Assembly: GCA_024345305.1 (NCBI GenBank)
Contig: BRON01000004.1
Location: 1,612,001 to 1,676,000, forward strand
Direction: 5' to 3'
Source of the DNA: Mrakia gelida
Taxonomy: Eukaryota; Basidiomycota; Tremellomycetes; Cystofilobasidiales; Mrakiaceae
Length of the DNA stretch: 64,000 nt
Shown: positions 38,601 through 51,700 of the stretch, one piece after another
Layout: each line of letters opens with the position of its first letter
Position numbering within the stretch: position 1 is the first letter of the stretch
Program-made: the position numbers and the translations under genes
The notes under the pieces: model-generated
Database searches by the model: none
What the model was told of the DNA's origin: nothing
What the model saw: only the letters and a program-made list of their open reading frames with translations

Positions 38601-41187
38601 GACTTCCGGTTCCTCCTTGTTGAATTCTTGCGACGGCTGCAGGTTCTCGTGCTGTTCCTCCTCTCGAATTTCTATCCTGGCTACCGACGACGAGGGTTCG
38701 TTCGAACGAGAGGAAGAGGAGCTCGAGTCGCGAGAGAACGGGTTGGGAGCTTTGATGAGGGAGGGTTCGTCCGTGTTGGCTCCGGTATCGACCATTTCGA
38801 CGGGCTCGATGGTTGGTAGAGTCGAAGGGGAGTGGGTCGGACGAGGAGGGGAGGGAAGAGAGGTGCTTCCGGACGCGAGTTGAACGAGACCGTCGTCCTC
38901 GAGAAGCGATTCTCGTCCTTCGACCTTGTCTGGTCGAATCTTGTCGACCTCCTGGTTTCAGACGGAATAAGAAGGTAAAGAATGGATAAGAGAGAGGTTT
39001 GCAATTTTGGGAGCGAAGGAGGGAGGAGACGTGACGAGAAGACTAACCATCGCGTTCGTCGACTCGTCTTCCTTCAAACCCTGAGCCTCGACCAGATCCG
39101 GCTGCTCCATTCTCCCAGCCTACGGATCAGAGAATAACGAACATAACAAACACTGTCAGGTCAAGTCGTCAACGAGAGGCCGTTCGTCGAATGGAAAGTC
39201 ACTCACCTCCGTCGCGTCCTTCTGACTCTCACTCGACTTGAGCTTCTCCGCCGCACCAGCCTCGACCTTTTCAGATTCACTCTCCTCCTCTTCAACACCC
39301 ATATTCTCTTCTCCGAGATCCTCAGCCTCGGGTTCAACCCTCGAAGACGGCCCAGCGTCGACGAGTCCCACGTTCGGGAGCGTCACCAGTCCCTCCTGAG
39401 CGAATCGGTTTCCCGACAGCTCCTCATCTCGATCGAGGACGAGACCTAGCTCCTGAGGTTGGTTCTCGACGTGTTCGAAAGCATCGACGAGGCCTGGAGA
39501 AGGAGGAGGAGGAGGGTGGCGAGGTCTGACCGGCCTCGACGACGACGAAGGAACGTTCCTCTGCTCGGATCCTGACGCGACTGGTTGGATGACGTCCGTT
39601 CCGGGAAGGAGAGTCGAGTCACGTCCTCCATCCGATGAGTCGGTGTCCTCGTCGTCTCCCTCCTCCTCGGAAGCAAGGGACGTGAGTTCTGAGCTTGCCG
39701 GACTCGCGACTTGTTGAGGAGGCGGTGGAGTGGCCGGAGCTTCGACATAGTTCGATCCTGATGCGACGGGTTGATGAGAGGAAGGAGGGAGAGATATGTT
39801 CGGGAGCTCGGAGGAAGGAAGATCCTGAGGTGGGAGAGGTGGAGGAGTTTCGAGGGGAAGGGGTGGTGCGAAGGCTCCGTGCGAGGTTGGGGATCCGAGG
39901 GTGAATGGGTCTGGGAGGGAGGGAGAAAGAGGAGGAGGGGAAGGTGACGTTCGGTTCTTGAATCTCGGAGAGGCTGCTGATGGAGGGGAAGAGGATGTGT
40001 TGGGTGCCTGTGCTTCGGTTGGGCGGAAGACGGAGGCGAAGACGGCTGGAGGAGAGATGTGCGAGAGCGTACGACCTATTCCTTTGGGCGTTGAGGAGGA
40101 GGCTGAACGAAAGTCGATCTTGAATCTTCCTCGGTCTGGTTGAAGAGTGGACGAGGTAGACGCGCCGAGGAACGCGGTTGGAGGGGAGTTGTTGGCGGGA
40201 GGTGGAAGAGGACGAGCCGACGACGACGAGGAGGCGAGGGTTGAGCTTGAAGCGTCCTGCTGGAAGGTGTCGAGAGGGTCTGGCGACTCCTCCTTCACGA
40301 ACGACGAAGCGAAGCCTCCTGAGACTGGGGATGAGTGGATCTCGCCCTTGAGAGCTCTTGACGACGTTGAAGAAGCGGACTGCTCCCTCGCTCCACCACC
40401 CTCGCTCGCTCCTCGGCTGACTCCTCTCGAGCTCCCTCTCCCACTCGCTCTGTCCTTCCCCTTTCCCTTCCCCTTCTTATCTGCAGATTTCTGCTCCTCA
40501 ATCTTGATCTTTTTCGTTGATGACGAGCCTTTGGAGGTGGAGGCTCTTCTCTTGGACGAGGAAGGAGCGGTGGCGGAGGAGGAGGGAGGAGGGAGAGGAT
40601 GGGTGGAGGTCGAGTATCGAACTGGATCTGCTTTGATGGACGATTGTCTCTGAGGACGACCTGCGTTGGAGAGAACAGGCGCGGGGATCTGTATAGTGCA
40701 CGAGATCAATCCAGAGAAAAGAAGAGGTAGGGGAAGAGAAGAGTCAGCTTCATCTCATCCCCAGGTGTTGAGCTCGACGTTCTCCTTCTCCCTCGGGCCT
40801 CCCTCGCCCTCCTCGCTCTCTCGTACGAGTGAACAAGACACTCACCGTCTCCTTCTTCACCTCTGGAACACTCGAGCCGTACGTCTTGTCAACCCACCAC
40901 CAACCTCCTTCCCCATCCTCCTCCTCCTCGAGTTCAGAAGGAGTCGATCTGACCTTCTCTCCTTTCACGTTGACCTCCCACCAACTGCTCTCTACCTCGA
41001 CGAAGAAGACTTCTCCCTCTCTCCCCTTGACTCTCATCCCTTCCATCGAGCCCGTCGCTGGCTTCGTTCGACCCTTCGAGGACGACATCATCTCGGTCTT
41101 GAACTGCGAGGTGGTTGAGAGCAACTGAGAGGAGGAGGGAGGAGTTCGAGAGGTGATGAGCTCGGCGGAAGGATCACGACTCCCCAT
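35650..41187 (-). CDS. Giant Ser/Pro-rich, probably nuclear protein
   Basis: One gene of about 1,600 residues. The first exon starts MGSRDPSAELITSRTP and holds a small ordered block (REGEVFFVEVESSWWEVNVK, then WWWVDKTYG) that could be a Tudor- or PWWP-like barrel. Two very long exons follow, rich in Ser, Pro, Lys and Glu with many basic patches (KRRASTSKGSSSTKKIKIEE). They are joined through short exons (AGRMEQPDLVEAQ; EVDKIRPDKVEGRESLLEDD). The last exons carry a well-ordered end: ARIDRARDAYLAEVDAEC, a 16-nt exon (36054-36069) encoding MEHFE, then KWQQTTLPREKWLYPHCDGG, YPTKAEDMDDLDFRWIASME, and a Trp-rich tail. I do not recognise the family. The composition suggests a chromatin or transcription scaffold, but that is inference. 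Confidence 0.78.
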
Positions 41188-41351
41188 CTCCGCGAGAAAG
41201 ACTGCCGCTACCTCGCAGAGACTTCTCTTGGAGATCTAAGAGTACTAGGAGAGAGTTTTGAATGTATCGTGAAGAGTTCGTGTACTGAGAAGAAGAAGAG
41301 AGAAGCAACAGCGAGGTCGGACGAGCGCGCGGCGGAGAGTTCGTCCGTCGC

Positions 41352-42488
<1,137 letters not shown>

Positions 42489-42907
42489 TCGTGAGAGTTC
42501 TGTAGGGGGTTGAGAAGATATTGATGGTTGGTTGGAAGAACACATGTTCTGAGAGCTCTTCCATCTATGTACCAGCTGAATCACTGCCTCCCTCGCTTAA
42601 GGTCGTGCGTGAGCTGGAGGTTGAGACGACGTGGAGGTCGAGAGGAGGAGGAACGACGACCGGAGGACAGGCCCGTGCGAGCTCCGAATGCTGTTTCCCA
42701 AGCAGCTGAGAAGGCTCGAATGGATCTAGGAGTCTGAACGACGAGCAATTTTTGTGAGATCCGAAGGACTGTCGGCGTTCGACGCAAAGAGCGAGGGCAC
42801 GAGGGATCTGAGCTTCTCGTTGCGACCTCTCCTTTTGACCCGACGGTCCCGCCCTTTCCTCCTCCCCTCCTCTCCCTTTTCTCTCTCTCTCACGACACGT
42901 TCTCAAG
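42489..42907. other. Divergent promoter of ARF-like and PRMT4 genes
   Basis: The two start codons are 420 bp apart on opposite strands, so both promoters lie here. I see no other gene. Confidence 0.45.
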
Positions 42908-45114
42908 ATGCCTGGTCAAGCTGTACGATTCAACGATGAGACCGAGACGATCAAGGCTTCGAAGACGGAAGGAGATGCAGTCGATGGTGAGCTCCTCCAG
43001 TCCAGTTGAGCTCGAGCTCAGCCTTCCTTCTTCTCTTCGAGCTGATCTCTCCCTTCAACTTCCCACAGATCCCTACTTCGAATACTATAGCTCTCTCCAG
43101 AACCAAGCCAACATGCTGTCCGATACTTTGAGGACGTCGGGATACCGGTGAGCTCTATCATCCTCGCTGTCCCTCCTCCTTCCCGCCGTTGAGCTCGACC
43201 TTGAGCTTGTCTCTCCCTCCTCGTCAGAGGTCAGCTGTCTATACGAACGAGCTATTGACATTTGATTCTCGACTCTCATAAAGGAATGCCATCCTCGGAA
43301 ACGCTATCCCTTCCTTTCAAGGTGAGTCGCTTCATCTTCGACTCTCGAGCTCCTCAGCCCTCCTTCCTCCCCGTTCAACCCGAGCTCATCTTTCTCCTTC
43401 CTCTTCCCCTTTTGTATCCAGGCAAGACCGTAATGGACGTAGGAGCTGGCTCCGGTGTCCTGTCCTTCTTCGCTGCCGAGGTGTGTCTCTCCTCTCTCTA
43501 CTCAGCAGTCGTGAATCTTGGCTGATCACGAGCCCGCCTTCGTTCCCTCTCTTCGACTCCAGGCTGGAGCTGAGCTCGTTTACGCCATGGAAGCTTCGAA
43601 CATGGCTAAGCAGCTTCAAGCTGTACGTATCACTAGTACCTATCTCTCACACTGTCCAGAACTCTAACTTTTCGCCTCGTACACCTTCCAGATCGTCGAG
43701 CAAAGCAACAGAGGAGGAGCGAACCCACAGCTGAAGGGCAAGATCCACGTCGTCAAGGGGAAGATCGAGGACTATTCGGGTCCCAAGGTGGACACGTTGA
43801 TCTCGGAACCCATCGGAGTCCTGCTGGTACACGAGAGGATGATCGAATCGTACATTCACGCTCGAGATACGTTCTTGAAGCCCGGAGGATGTGAGTTCGA
43901 CTCGTTCGCGTGTTCGTCAAAGTCGAGCACATCGAGCTGAACCTCGCCTTTTCTTTTCATCCTCTCAGCGATGTTCCCTTCTGGAGGTCTCATTCATCTC
44001 GCTCCCTTCACCGACGAGGGACTCTACCTGGAAACGCTCGGAAAGGTGAGCTCGACCTCTCGTCGCGTTCGTCGACCTCGACGCGAAGCTGACTGCCCTA
44101 TCTGCTTCTCTCTCAGGCTGCCTTCTTCCAACAAGACCTCTATGGAATCGACCTTTCTCTTCTCGCCAAGGCTGCCATGGACGAAGTCTTCGCTCAACCC
44201 GTTGTCGGTCTCTTCCCTCCCACTCAGCTGGTCTGCAGCGGATCCTCGCAGCACATGCTCGACTTCTACACCATCAGTCAGGCCGAGTTGAAGGGGTTTG
44301 AGATTCCGATATCTTGGGTGATCGAGAGGACGAGTCTAGTGCATGGAATCGCGACCTGGTTCGTCGTTCTTTCTTCGTCTCGACGCGTCTGCCCGGTCTT
44401 CTCTCAGTTCAAGCCTTCTTTCTCCTCGTCCTCGCTCAGGTTCGACATCCACTTCGACGCTCCTACCTCCAACGAACCTCACGACAACACCGCCGGGCTG
44501 GAATGGGAACAGTCGATCTGGAACTCGCAAACGAACACGTTAGGTCAACCTGGACTCGGAACCGCTTTCCATCCTCCTCCTCCTCCCAAAGGATTCAGCA
44601 GCACTCTCCCAACTGGACCTCACTCTGGGAAAACTCACTGGCAGCAGTGTCGCTTGCTCTTGTGAGTCGCGATTCGTTTTCGTCTTCGCGTCGTTTCGTT
44701 TCGTTGACGCGTCTTCCCTCCCCTTCTTCTTCTTCTCATCGCAGCTCGGAACCCTTGGCTGCGAACGCTGGAGAGACGATCGAAGGGTGAGTATCCTCTT
44801 CCGCTTCCTCGGAGCTCAGCTCTCTGCTGACGGTTGAACTCTGACGACGCTTTCTCATACAGTTTCCTGAGATTCAAGGTTAACGAGCACAGGTGAGTTT
44901 AGTCGTCCTCTCTTCCTCTCGCTACCCCTTAATTAATCGAACGTCGAACTGAACTCCATGAACCTCTTACCTTCCCAGGTCCTACGATCTTGAGTCTGAG
45001 CTGTGGCTGTCGCGTAGCGGAGGAGGAGGACGAGGACGAGGAGTGCTCGAGACGTCGAGGAAAGGATTGTTCTCGCTGCATCTCCAGACCTTCAACTACT
45101 CGTATACGGGATGA
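42908..45114 (+). CDS. CARM1: CARM1/PRMT4-like protein arginine methyltransferase
   Basis: An S-adenosylmethionine-dependent type I arginine methyltransferase. It starts MPGQAVRFNDETETIKASK. The family start helix is PYFEYYSSLQNQANMLSDTL, then TSGYRNAILGNAI. The AdoMet motif is GKTVMDVGAGSGVLSFFAAE, followed by GAELVYAMEAS. The double-E loop reads SEPIGVLLVHERMIESYIHA with both glutamates. MFPSGGLIHLAPFTDE and YGIDLSLLAKAAMDEVFAQP are closest to CARM1, not to the widespread fungal PRMT1 or PRMT5. THWQQCRLLL near the end carries the THW loop. The intron 43148-43283 uses an AAAG acceptor rather than the nearer TCAG, because only that choice gives the conserved Y-R-N-A-I. The enzyme probably methylates histone H3 or RNA-binding proteins; this follows from the family, not from the sequence. 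Confidence 0.92.
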
Positions 45115-45754
45115 TGATCGGGTCCTCGGGTGTCTGTCCGAGGAGAACCAGGAGAGAATTAAACGCGCGCTCTCGGGTGCAAGGATAAGGGAAAAGGGAA
45201 CTAACCAAGGAAGGTTCGAGGGTGGGGGGGTCGGTGGAAATGTCGAGGCGAGCGAGTCCTCTGACGTTTGACCCAGCTACCCAGCTCGACCATCCGTCTT
45301 CTCTCTGTACCACCTCTTCTTCCTCGCTCGCACATATACCTCTCACTCTACTGCCCACCCTCGAAATCCCATTCGCAATCGTACGTTCCAAAAGGAGTCG
45401 AAAAAGAAGGTCAAACACGCCAAATCGCGGCCCACCTCCGCCTCTGCCTCGCGAACTCGCTGACCTTGCCTTCGAACCTCTTCGCCTTCCAACCAGAACA
45501 TCGTCCTCCTCCCTCCACGTTCACCACCACCACCACCACCACCCACGAACCCATCCTCCCTCTATCTCCTACGTGAACTCGGAATCGAACTCAGGACGAA
45601 CGCCAGGGCTCCCTGGTAGGAACCAACCCAAAGCCGCTCGAGCTCAACCCTCCCCTCCTCCCCCTCGTCCCTTCCCTCCCTCTCCCTCTCCCTCTCCCTC
45701 TCCCTCCCGCCCTCCTCCCCTCCCGCCCCTCCTCTCTCTCCTTCGAGACCTTAA
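45115..45754. other. RIM15 promoter and leader
   Basis: A long forward open frame (45222-45998) runs through and overlaps the RIM15 start in another frame. It is made of Pro, Ser, His and Arg and has no domain, so I treat it as chance. The stretch contains a CAC repeat (about 45522-45543) and a run of CCCTCT units (about 45676-45709). No other gene is seen. Confidence 0.4.
45676..45709 (+). repeat. CCCTCT tandem repeat in RIM15 leader
   Basis: About six consecutive near-perfect CTCCCT units lie 50 bp before the RIM15 start codon, in a pyrimidine-rich leader. It is probably a promoter-proximal microsatellite. Confidence 0.7.
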
Positions 45755-48700
45755 ATGGACGAGGGATCTTCTTCTACTCCCCTCGAACAACCCACTCAAG
45801 AGAAGGACATCCCTCGATCCTCCTCTTCTTCACCTCTTCTGCCTTCACCTTCCGTCCCTCGACCTATCCCTCATCAGCACTCATCCCTCTACTCCCGCCA
45901 ACAACAACACTCTCCATCGACTACTACAACCTCATCTTCCCCGAATCAATCCGACACCGAGTCTTCTTCACCTTCTTCGCACTCTGGACTCGGACTAGGA
46001 GGGCCACCAGGAGGAGGAGGAATCCCGGGAGGAGGAGGAGGAGGATCCCTTCGACGAAGGGCAGCATCTCCCAGCTCGCCTGTTCCCCCGAGAAGATCTT
46101 CCCTCTCGGGAGTGTTCCCTATCGAAGGAATCGTCGATAAACCTCTCGATCACAGTCAAGAACTCGCTTCAAACCCTTCAGCAGCTCTCGAACAACTCGT
46201 CGCTTCAACCTCCTCCCTCTCCATCCAACCTCCTCCTTCCTCCAACCTCACTCCAACCGCCTCCCCCAACACTCCTCCTCCCTCGGCCTTACTCCCAACC
46301 TCGGTCTCCTCCCCTTCCTCTCTCAACAACCTCTCCATCGCACCACCCAAGAGGAGTTTCGCCGCTACACCGTCCTTCCCTTCCCCTCTCGCGAGAGCGT
46401 CCATCGTACCCAGGCAGGACGACGACGACGAGAGGGAGGATGCCGACGTCGAACCCAGGTCGCTTCTCGAGGGAGCAACAACATCTACAACCGTCCCCAT
46501 TCCTCGAAGGAGAAGACCTTCCTCCTCCCTCCTCAGAGCCAACTCGAGAACGAGCTCGCCGAACGCCATGCTCTTCCTTCCAGAGAAGCCAAACTCGCCG
46601 AGTCCGCCTCAGAGCTCAGAAGGAGGAAGCTCAGGAAGTGGAGATTTGAACGCCCTGGGACTTTCGACGAGGGAGAGTAGGAGACAGAGGCAGGCTTCAG
46701 ATACGACGAGTTTCAGATCTGGAACCTACGGAGAAGTAGGATCAGGATCAGCTTCGACATCGTGAGCACAACTCTCTCCTCCCTTCCCTTCCGTCCTTCC
46801 AATCTCCCTCGTCGTCTCGTTCGTCAGCTCCTCGTCCTCTGCGTCCATTTGGCTGACCATCTTCTTTTTCCCTCTATAGACCCAACCGATCTCGTCGAAG
46901 ATCGGAATACCTCATCCCAGGTCAAGACGTTCGGAAACTCTCCTCCAACTACCCCATCCCAATTCTCCCTCGTCCCATCCCCATCGCCTCCTCCTCCACC
47001 GCCTCCACCTCCTCGCCCATGTTCGCTCCCTTGAGCATGGTCTCCCCTCTCAACGCTCTCCCGACTCCGTGGGGCCCAGGTCCTTCCTCGTCCACTTCCT
47101 CCTCGCCAACCGAATCAACCTCAGCAGGGATCAGGCTGCAACGAGTCCCAACAGCCGTTCGACTCGCGACCGACATGCTCTCCTCTTCACCGAGCACGTC
47201 CATCCCTCTCAGCGCTGGAGGAGCAGGAAGGATTCACAGTCCGAAACCGGAGTTCTTCCTCGGGACTCATTCGAGCAGCAGTTCGAGCTCGATAGGAGGA
47301 GGGAGACCGCCGCTTCCATCGCCGACGGAGGGATCCAGCACGTCGATTCCTGGTCTTCTTCCTCACACTCCTTCAGCCACTCCCGAAACCTCCCCAGCTC
47401 CCTTCCACGAACCCCTCGCCGTCGCAGCTCCCCATCCCTCGCCAACAGGAGAGATGAAGAAACCTCAGTCCTTCCTCACCAGCAGCATGTCGATGCCCTC
47501 GACCGTCTCGAGATCAGCTCCCAAACAGTTCTTCGGACACGGCCACTCCTCCTCCTCCAAATCTCGTCCTTCCCTCCCACCTCCAACAGCCTTCGATGCT
47601 CTCCTCTTCCCGCCTCCCTCCTCAGCGGACTCGGCTCAGAACCTCCATCAGAGGTATCGAGATCGGACCTCGATTCACGAGTCGTCGCTCGCGCAGAGCG
47701 TCGGGAGGAGTCAAGGCAGGGGAGGAGCAGACGCAGAGTTCCAGAGCTTGTCGACGTCGGGAGATCACGATCCGGACGACTATGCTAGGTATATCATGAG
47801 TACGAGGTCGGCGAAGATGCAGAAATGGAGGAGGAACAGTCAGGTTCGTCGTCTATTCTCGTCCATCCTCGCGTCTCTCGCTCGCGCTTACCTTCGCGTC
47901 TTCCTTCGCTTTCTTAGATCTCCCTCTCGTCTGGAGCAGTCACCACCGAAGCCGCTACCCCAATCGCTCCATCCCTCTCCTGGACTCCCACCAACGTCTC
48001 AGGAATGGCTTCGAGACCGGAACTCTCCCAGATCCTCCAGGACGACGGACTCGTTCGCTCTCGGACGCTACCCACGAGCGCTCTCGATGGAGAGGAACCT
48101 ACTCCAAAAAGTGCAGCTCCGACCACGAAAGAACGACGAGATGGATCGACGCTGATGGGAACGGGGACGAACAACATCGAGTGGGTCGACTGGCTCGACG
48201 AGTACAAGCAGTTCAAGGAGGCCAAGATTCGAGCCGAGTTTGAAGGGTTCACGATGCCAACGAAACCTCAACCAGCCTACCAAGGAGGATCCGGAGGCGC
48301 TCATCTAGCAGCAGAGTCGTCGGGAGCCTCAGGAAGCGGCTCAGTCTTCAGCGAGTCGCCTCCAGTCGAGTCCAACATGCCCACCCTCAACCGTCCCGTC
48401 CCTTCTCGTCTCGCGTCGGATCAGGACCCTCTCAACATCTCTCCTACCACCTCCCGAGTCGACGAAGTCACCCATCGTCGCTCCCTTTCCATCCGGTCCC
48501 TTCAAGCCCACGAGCTCGCCAAAAGCTCAACCCATCGACTCACGACCTTCTTCGAACGACCTCGGAACGCGTCGACGTCGACGAATCGGTCTAGGGAGAG
48601 TTTCGCTGGAGATCTTCCCAAGGGGAAGAGACACCTCGGGAGCAAGATTGAGGGATGGTGGAAATCGGTCAAGAGCAACTTCGGATCGGAACCGTCGACG

Positions 48701-51700
48701 CCCAAATCTTCGAAGGGAGGATCGTCCTCGAGAGGAAGCTCAGGATCAGCAGCTCAGCTTCATCCTCCTCCTCAATCGTCTCGGGTCTCCCTCCACACCT
48801 CCCTCCCTTCCTCCGTCAAGCGAGCAGACCCAACAGCTGGCACAACCACTCCTACTGTCATCGGATTCTTCCCGTCCAACGCCGTCAGGACTTCCCCTCC
48901 TCAAGCTTCGCTTCGAAACGTCACGTCCGCCTTCGATCTCAAGTCAGGTCGCTCCAAGTCCCCTTCGGCTCCTCCCATCGAAGCTCAGCTCACAGCTCGA
49001 CCTCGCGCCATCTCCCGGGAGATCAACTTCGATCGGGACAGGAAAAGTCTTGACCTCCAACTCTCGACTTCGTTCGGAAGCCACTCGTCAGGAAACCAGA
49101 GCGACGAGACGATGAACCGGAAACCCAAATCCCCCGTCCAATCGATCGAAGCTCGTCGGAACCAACCTCGTCTCTCCCTCAAACTCGAACGACCTTCCCT
49201 CGAGATCCCTGAATCGTCCACGTCCACAGCAGCAGCCTCCTCGAGCAGCGATCGTCCAGGACCGATGCGACCTCCAGGTCAAGGTCCTTCCTCTCGTCAC
49301 TCCTCCGGCGCAACCGACCCAGGACTCAACACCCACCTCCTCCCAGGCCAGAAACCTCCCCAGTGGGCTCAAACCCCCAGCCCTCTCTACGCCGTTCTTC
49401 CAGACGATCCTCATCACCCTCACGCCGCCTTGGGAGGAGACGAAGAAGGAGGGAAACCCTCGACGTCGACTACGTACCCTGCGTTCAACCCAGCAGCGAT
49501 GCACAGGGAGATTCGCCAGAGGTTGACGACGCAGAAGGAGGTGTGCAACAAGGAGTTGAGGAAGATCATCCATCTGATCACGTTGTTCGTGGAGGAGAAG
49601 TTGGTGGAGGTGGAGAACAGTCGGTCGGAACAGGCGGAGATGGACGCGTTTGCGAGTGCGATTGATAGTCAGAGTGATTTTGGAGGGGATGAGTCCGATA
49701 GAGGGGAGGTCATGCAGGAGAGGAGTAAGTTTCGAACCTCTTTTTCTGGCTGTTTTCGACTGAGGGAAAGAAGGAGAGAGGAGGGAGCTGAACTGACCTC
49801 GACGCGTCTTTCGTTCTTTTTCGTTCGTTCGCAGGCGTCTCCCGAACCCACTCTCGTCGAACATCGATCTCAGCAGGAAGTCCCGTCAAGCGTCAACAGC
49901 TTCTCCCTCGTCTAGGGGGAGCAGGAGGAGGTCTCACCAGTCCCTCCCGTCGTCGATCCAACGCAGCTCCTCCAAACCGGTCAGCTCAACAAAACGAACT
50001 TCGACTCGCAGCTCGAAAGCTCAACGCGTCGATGAATCGAGATTCTTCCAACTCCTCCTCACGGTCGACGTCAAGATCGAGGTCTCCTCTGCCACCAGGA
50101 GCCAACTTCCCTCCCGACGACTTCGCCAGCGAAGGAGAAGCCATGCCGCCGTCGTTCCTCGCGACCCTTCAGGAGATCATCGACATCGCGACGGAGATCC
50201 TCGACATGTCGATTTCGGCGTTGACGGCTCGACCAGGGACGTGTCCCGAGTTCGTTCAGAAGGTGCAGCAGGTTGGAACGGCTTGGGATGAGCATTCGGA
50301 TTGGCCTGGACGAGGATGGTAAGTCTCGCGTCGAGATCTCGTCGTTTTCGCGTCTCGAACGTTCGCTGACTTGCTCTTCCGCCCCTCTTTCGTCGCAGGT
50401 ACGTCCAACTCCTCCTCGCCGTCGCAGGTTTGAGTCGAGTCGTCGAGTGGTGGGAAGCCGAGAAGGGATTCTGGAACTTCGCTCCGGAAGGAAACGAGGA
50501 CGTCGAACCTCTCCACTTCGTCATCAAGGACAGCACCAAGTTCCCTACCACCTCCTCAGCAACAGCTACCTCTCCTCCTACCAAAGCCTTCTCCCCTCCC
50601 TCCTCTGGACTCGGACTCGGCTTCGGAGTCAAGCCCACCCCTCAGTTCTCGTCCATCGGGATCCGACTCGATTCGGCGGAACCGCTGCAGATCCAGCTTC
50701 AGAACGAGGGAGAGAGGACGGCGATGCTTCCCAAGCTCGACGTGCCTGATACGACGGAGGATCTGAGGACCCAGGTGGAGCAGGCGAAGAATGTGAACAT
50801 GGTGTTGGAGTTGAGTTTGGATGGGGAGTTTGTGGAGTGGATCAATCCCGCTTGGAGGGAGGTTGTGGGGTGAGTCGCGTCTTTCTCCTCCTCTTCGCGT
50901 CTCGTCTCGACCTCTTCTGACGCGTTTTTTTCGCTCTTCTCGTTCAGATCGAACCCTGCCGATATCCTCGGTCAGCCGATTCAGGAACATCTCGCCCCTG
51001 CGGATGGTTCCGTCTTCGCTGAAGCGACTCGAGAGTTGCTGAAGGACGATTCGCACACCGTCGAGGCTCGATTCCGTCTACAGGTCAGTCTCTCCCTCTC
51101 TCGTCTTCGACTCCTCGCTTCGTCTGAGCGCAGACTCTGACTTCGCTTCTTCTTCTCAGATCCTCCCCGATACGAGCGACGACGAGGAAGATCGGGAACC
51201 AGGACCGGTCTACCTCGAGATGGACGGGAGCGGGATGCTCATGCGAGATCGATTCACCGGAGAAGCCTCTCACACGATGTGGGTTATCAAGCCAGTCGTC
51301 GCCCTCCCGACCGAGCAGGAAACGCCAGAGATGAGCGAGGAACCTCAAACGGCAGGACTCGGTCTCGGATCCTATCGACGACCTCCCACTCAACCCGTCT
51401 CGCCCTTCCCTCACGGTCGATCCATCTCCATCATCGCCGTCCTCTGTCGGATCTGCGAACGTCAAGTCCCCGCCTGGTACTTCGAGAAGCACAACGAAAC
51501 CTGCCACGAGGTTCATCGACTGGAAGCGGACATCAGCGAGCGGAACGAGGCTGTTGGAGACCTGCTTCGACAAGCGACGGAACTCCTCGCTGCTATCGAC
51601 GAGAGCACTCCTCAGGCTCCAGCTCAGTACAAGGACACTCCCATCTTCACCCTCCCTTCCTTCTCCATCCCAGCCGAAGCCGTCATCTCCCCATCGAGAC

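Noticed and set aside
43148..43230. The nearer TCAG acceptor (43230) for the PRMT4 intron
   Set aside because: It leads to a stop after ten codons and loses the conserved RNAILGN block, which the AAAG acceptor at 43283 restores.
45560..45625. A minus-strand tRNA suggested by GGAATCGAACTC
   Set aside because: The T-stem does not pair, and no A-box or cloverleaf can be drawn. The CCAGGG/CCCTGG palindrome alone is not evidence.
45222..45998. A long forward open frame overlapping the RIM15 start
   Set aside because: It is made of Pro, Ser, His and Arg in a pyrimidine-rich leader, has no domain, and conflicts with the well-supported RIM15 frame.
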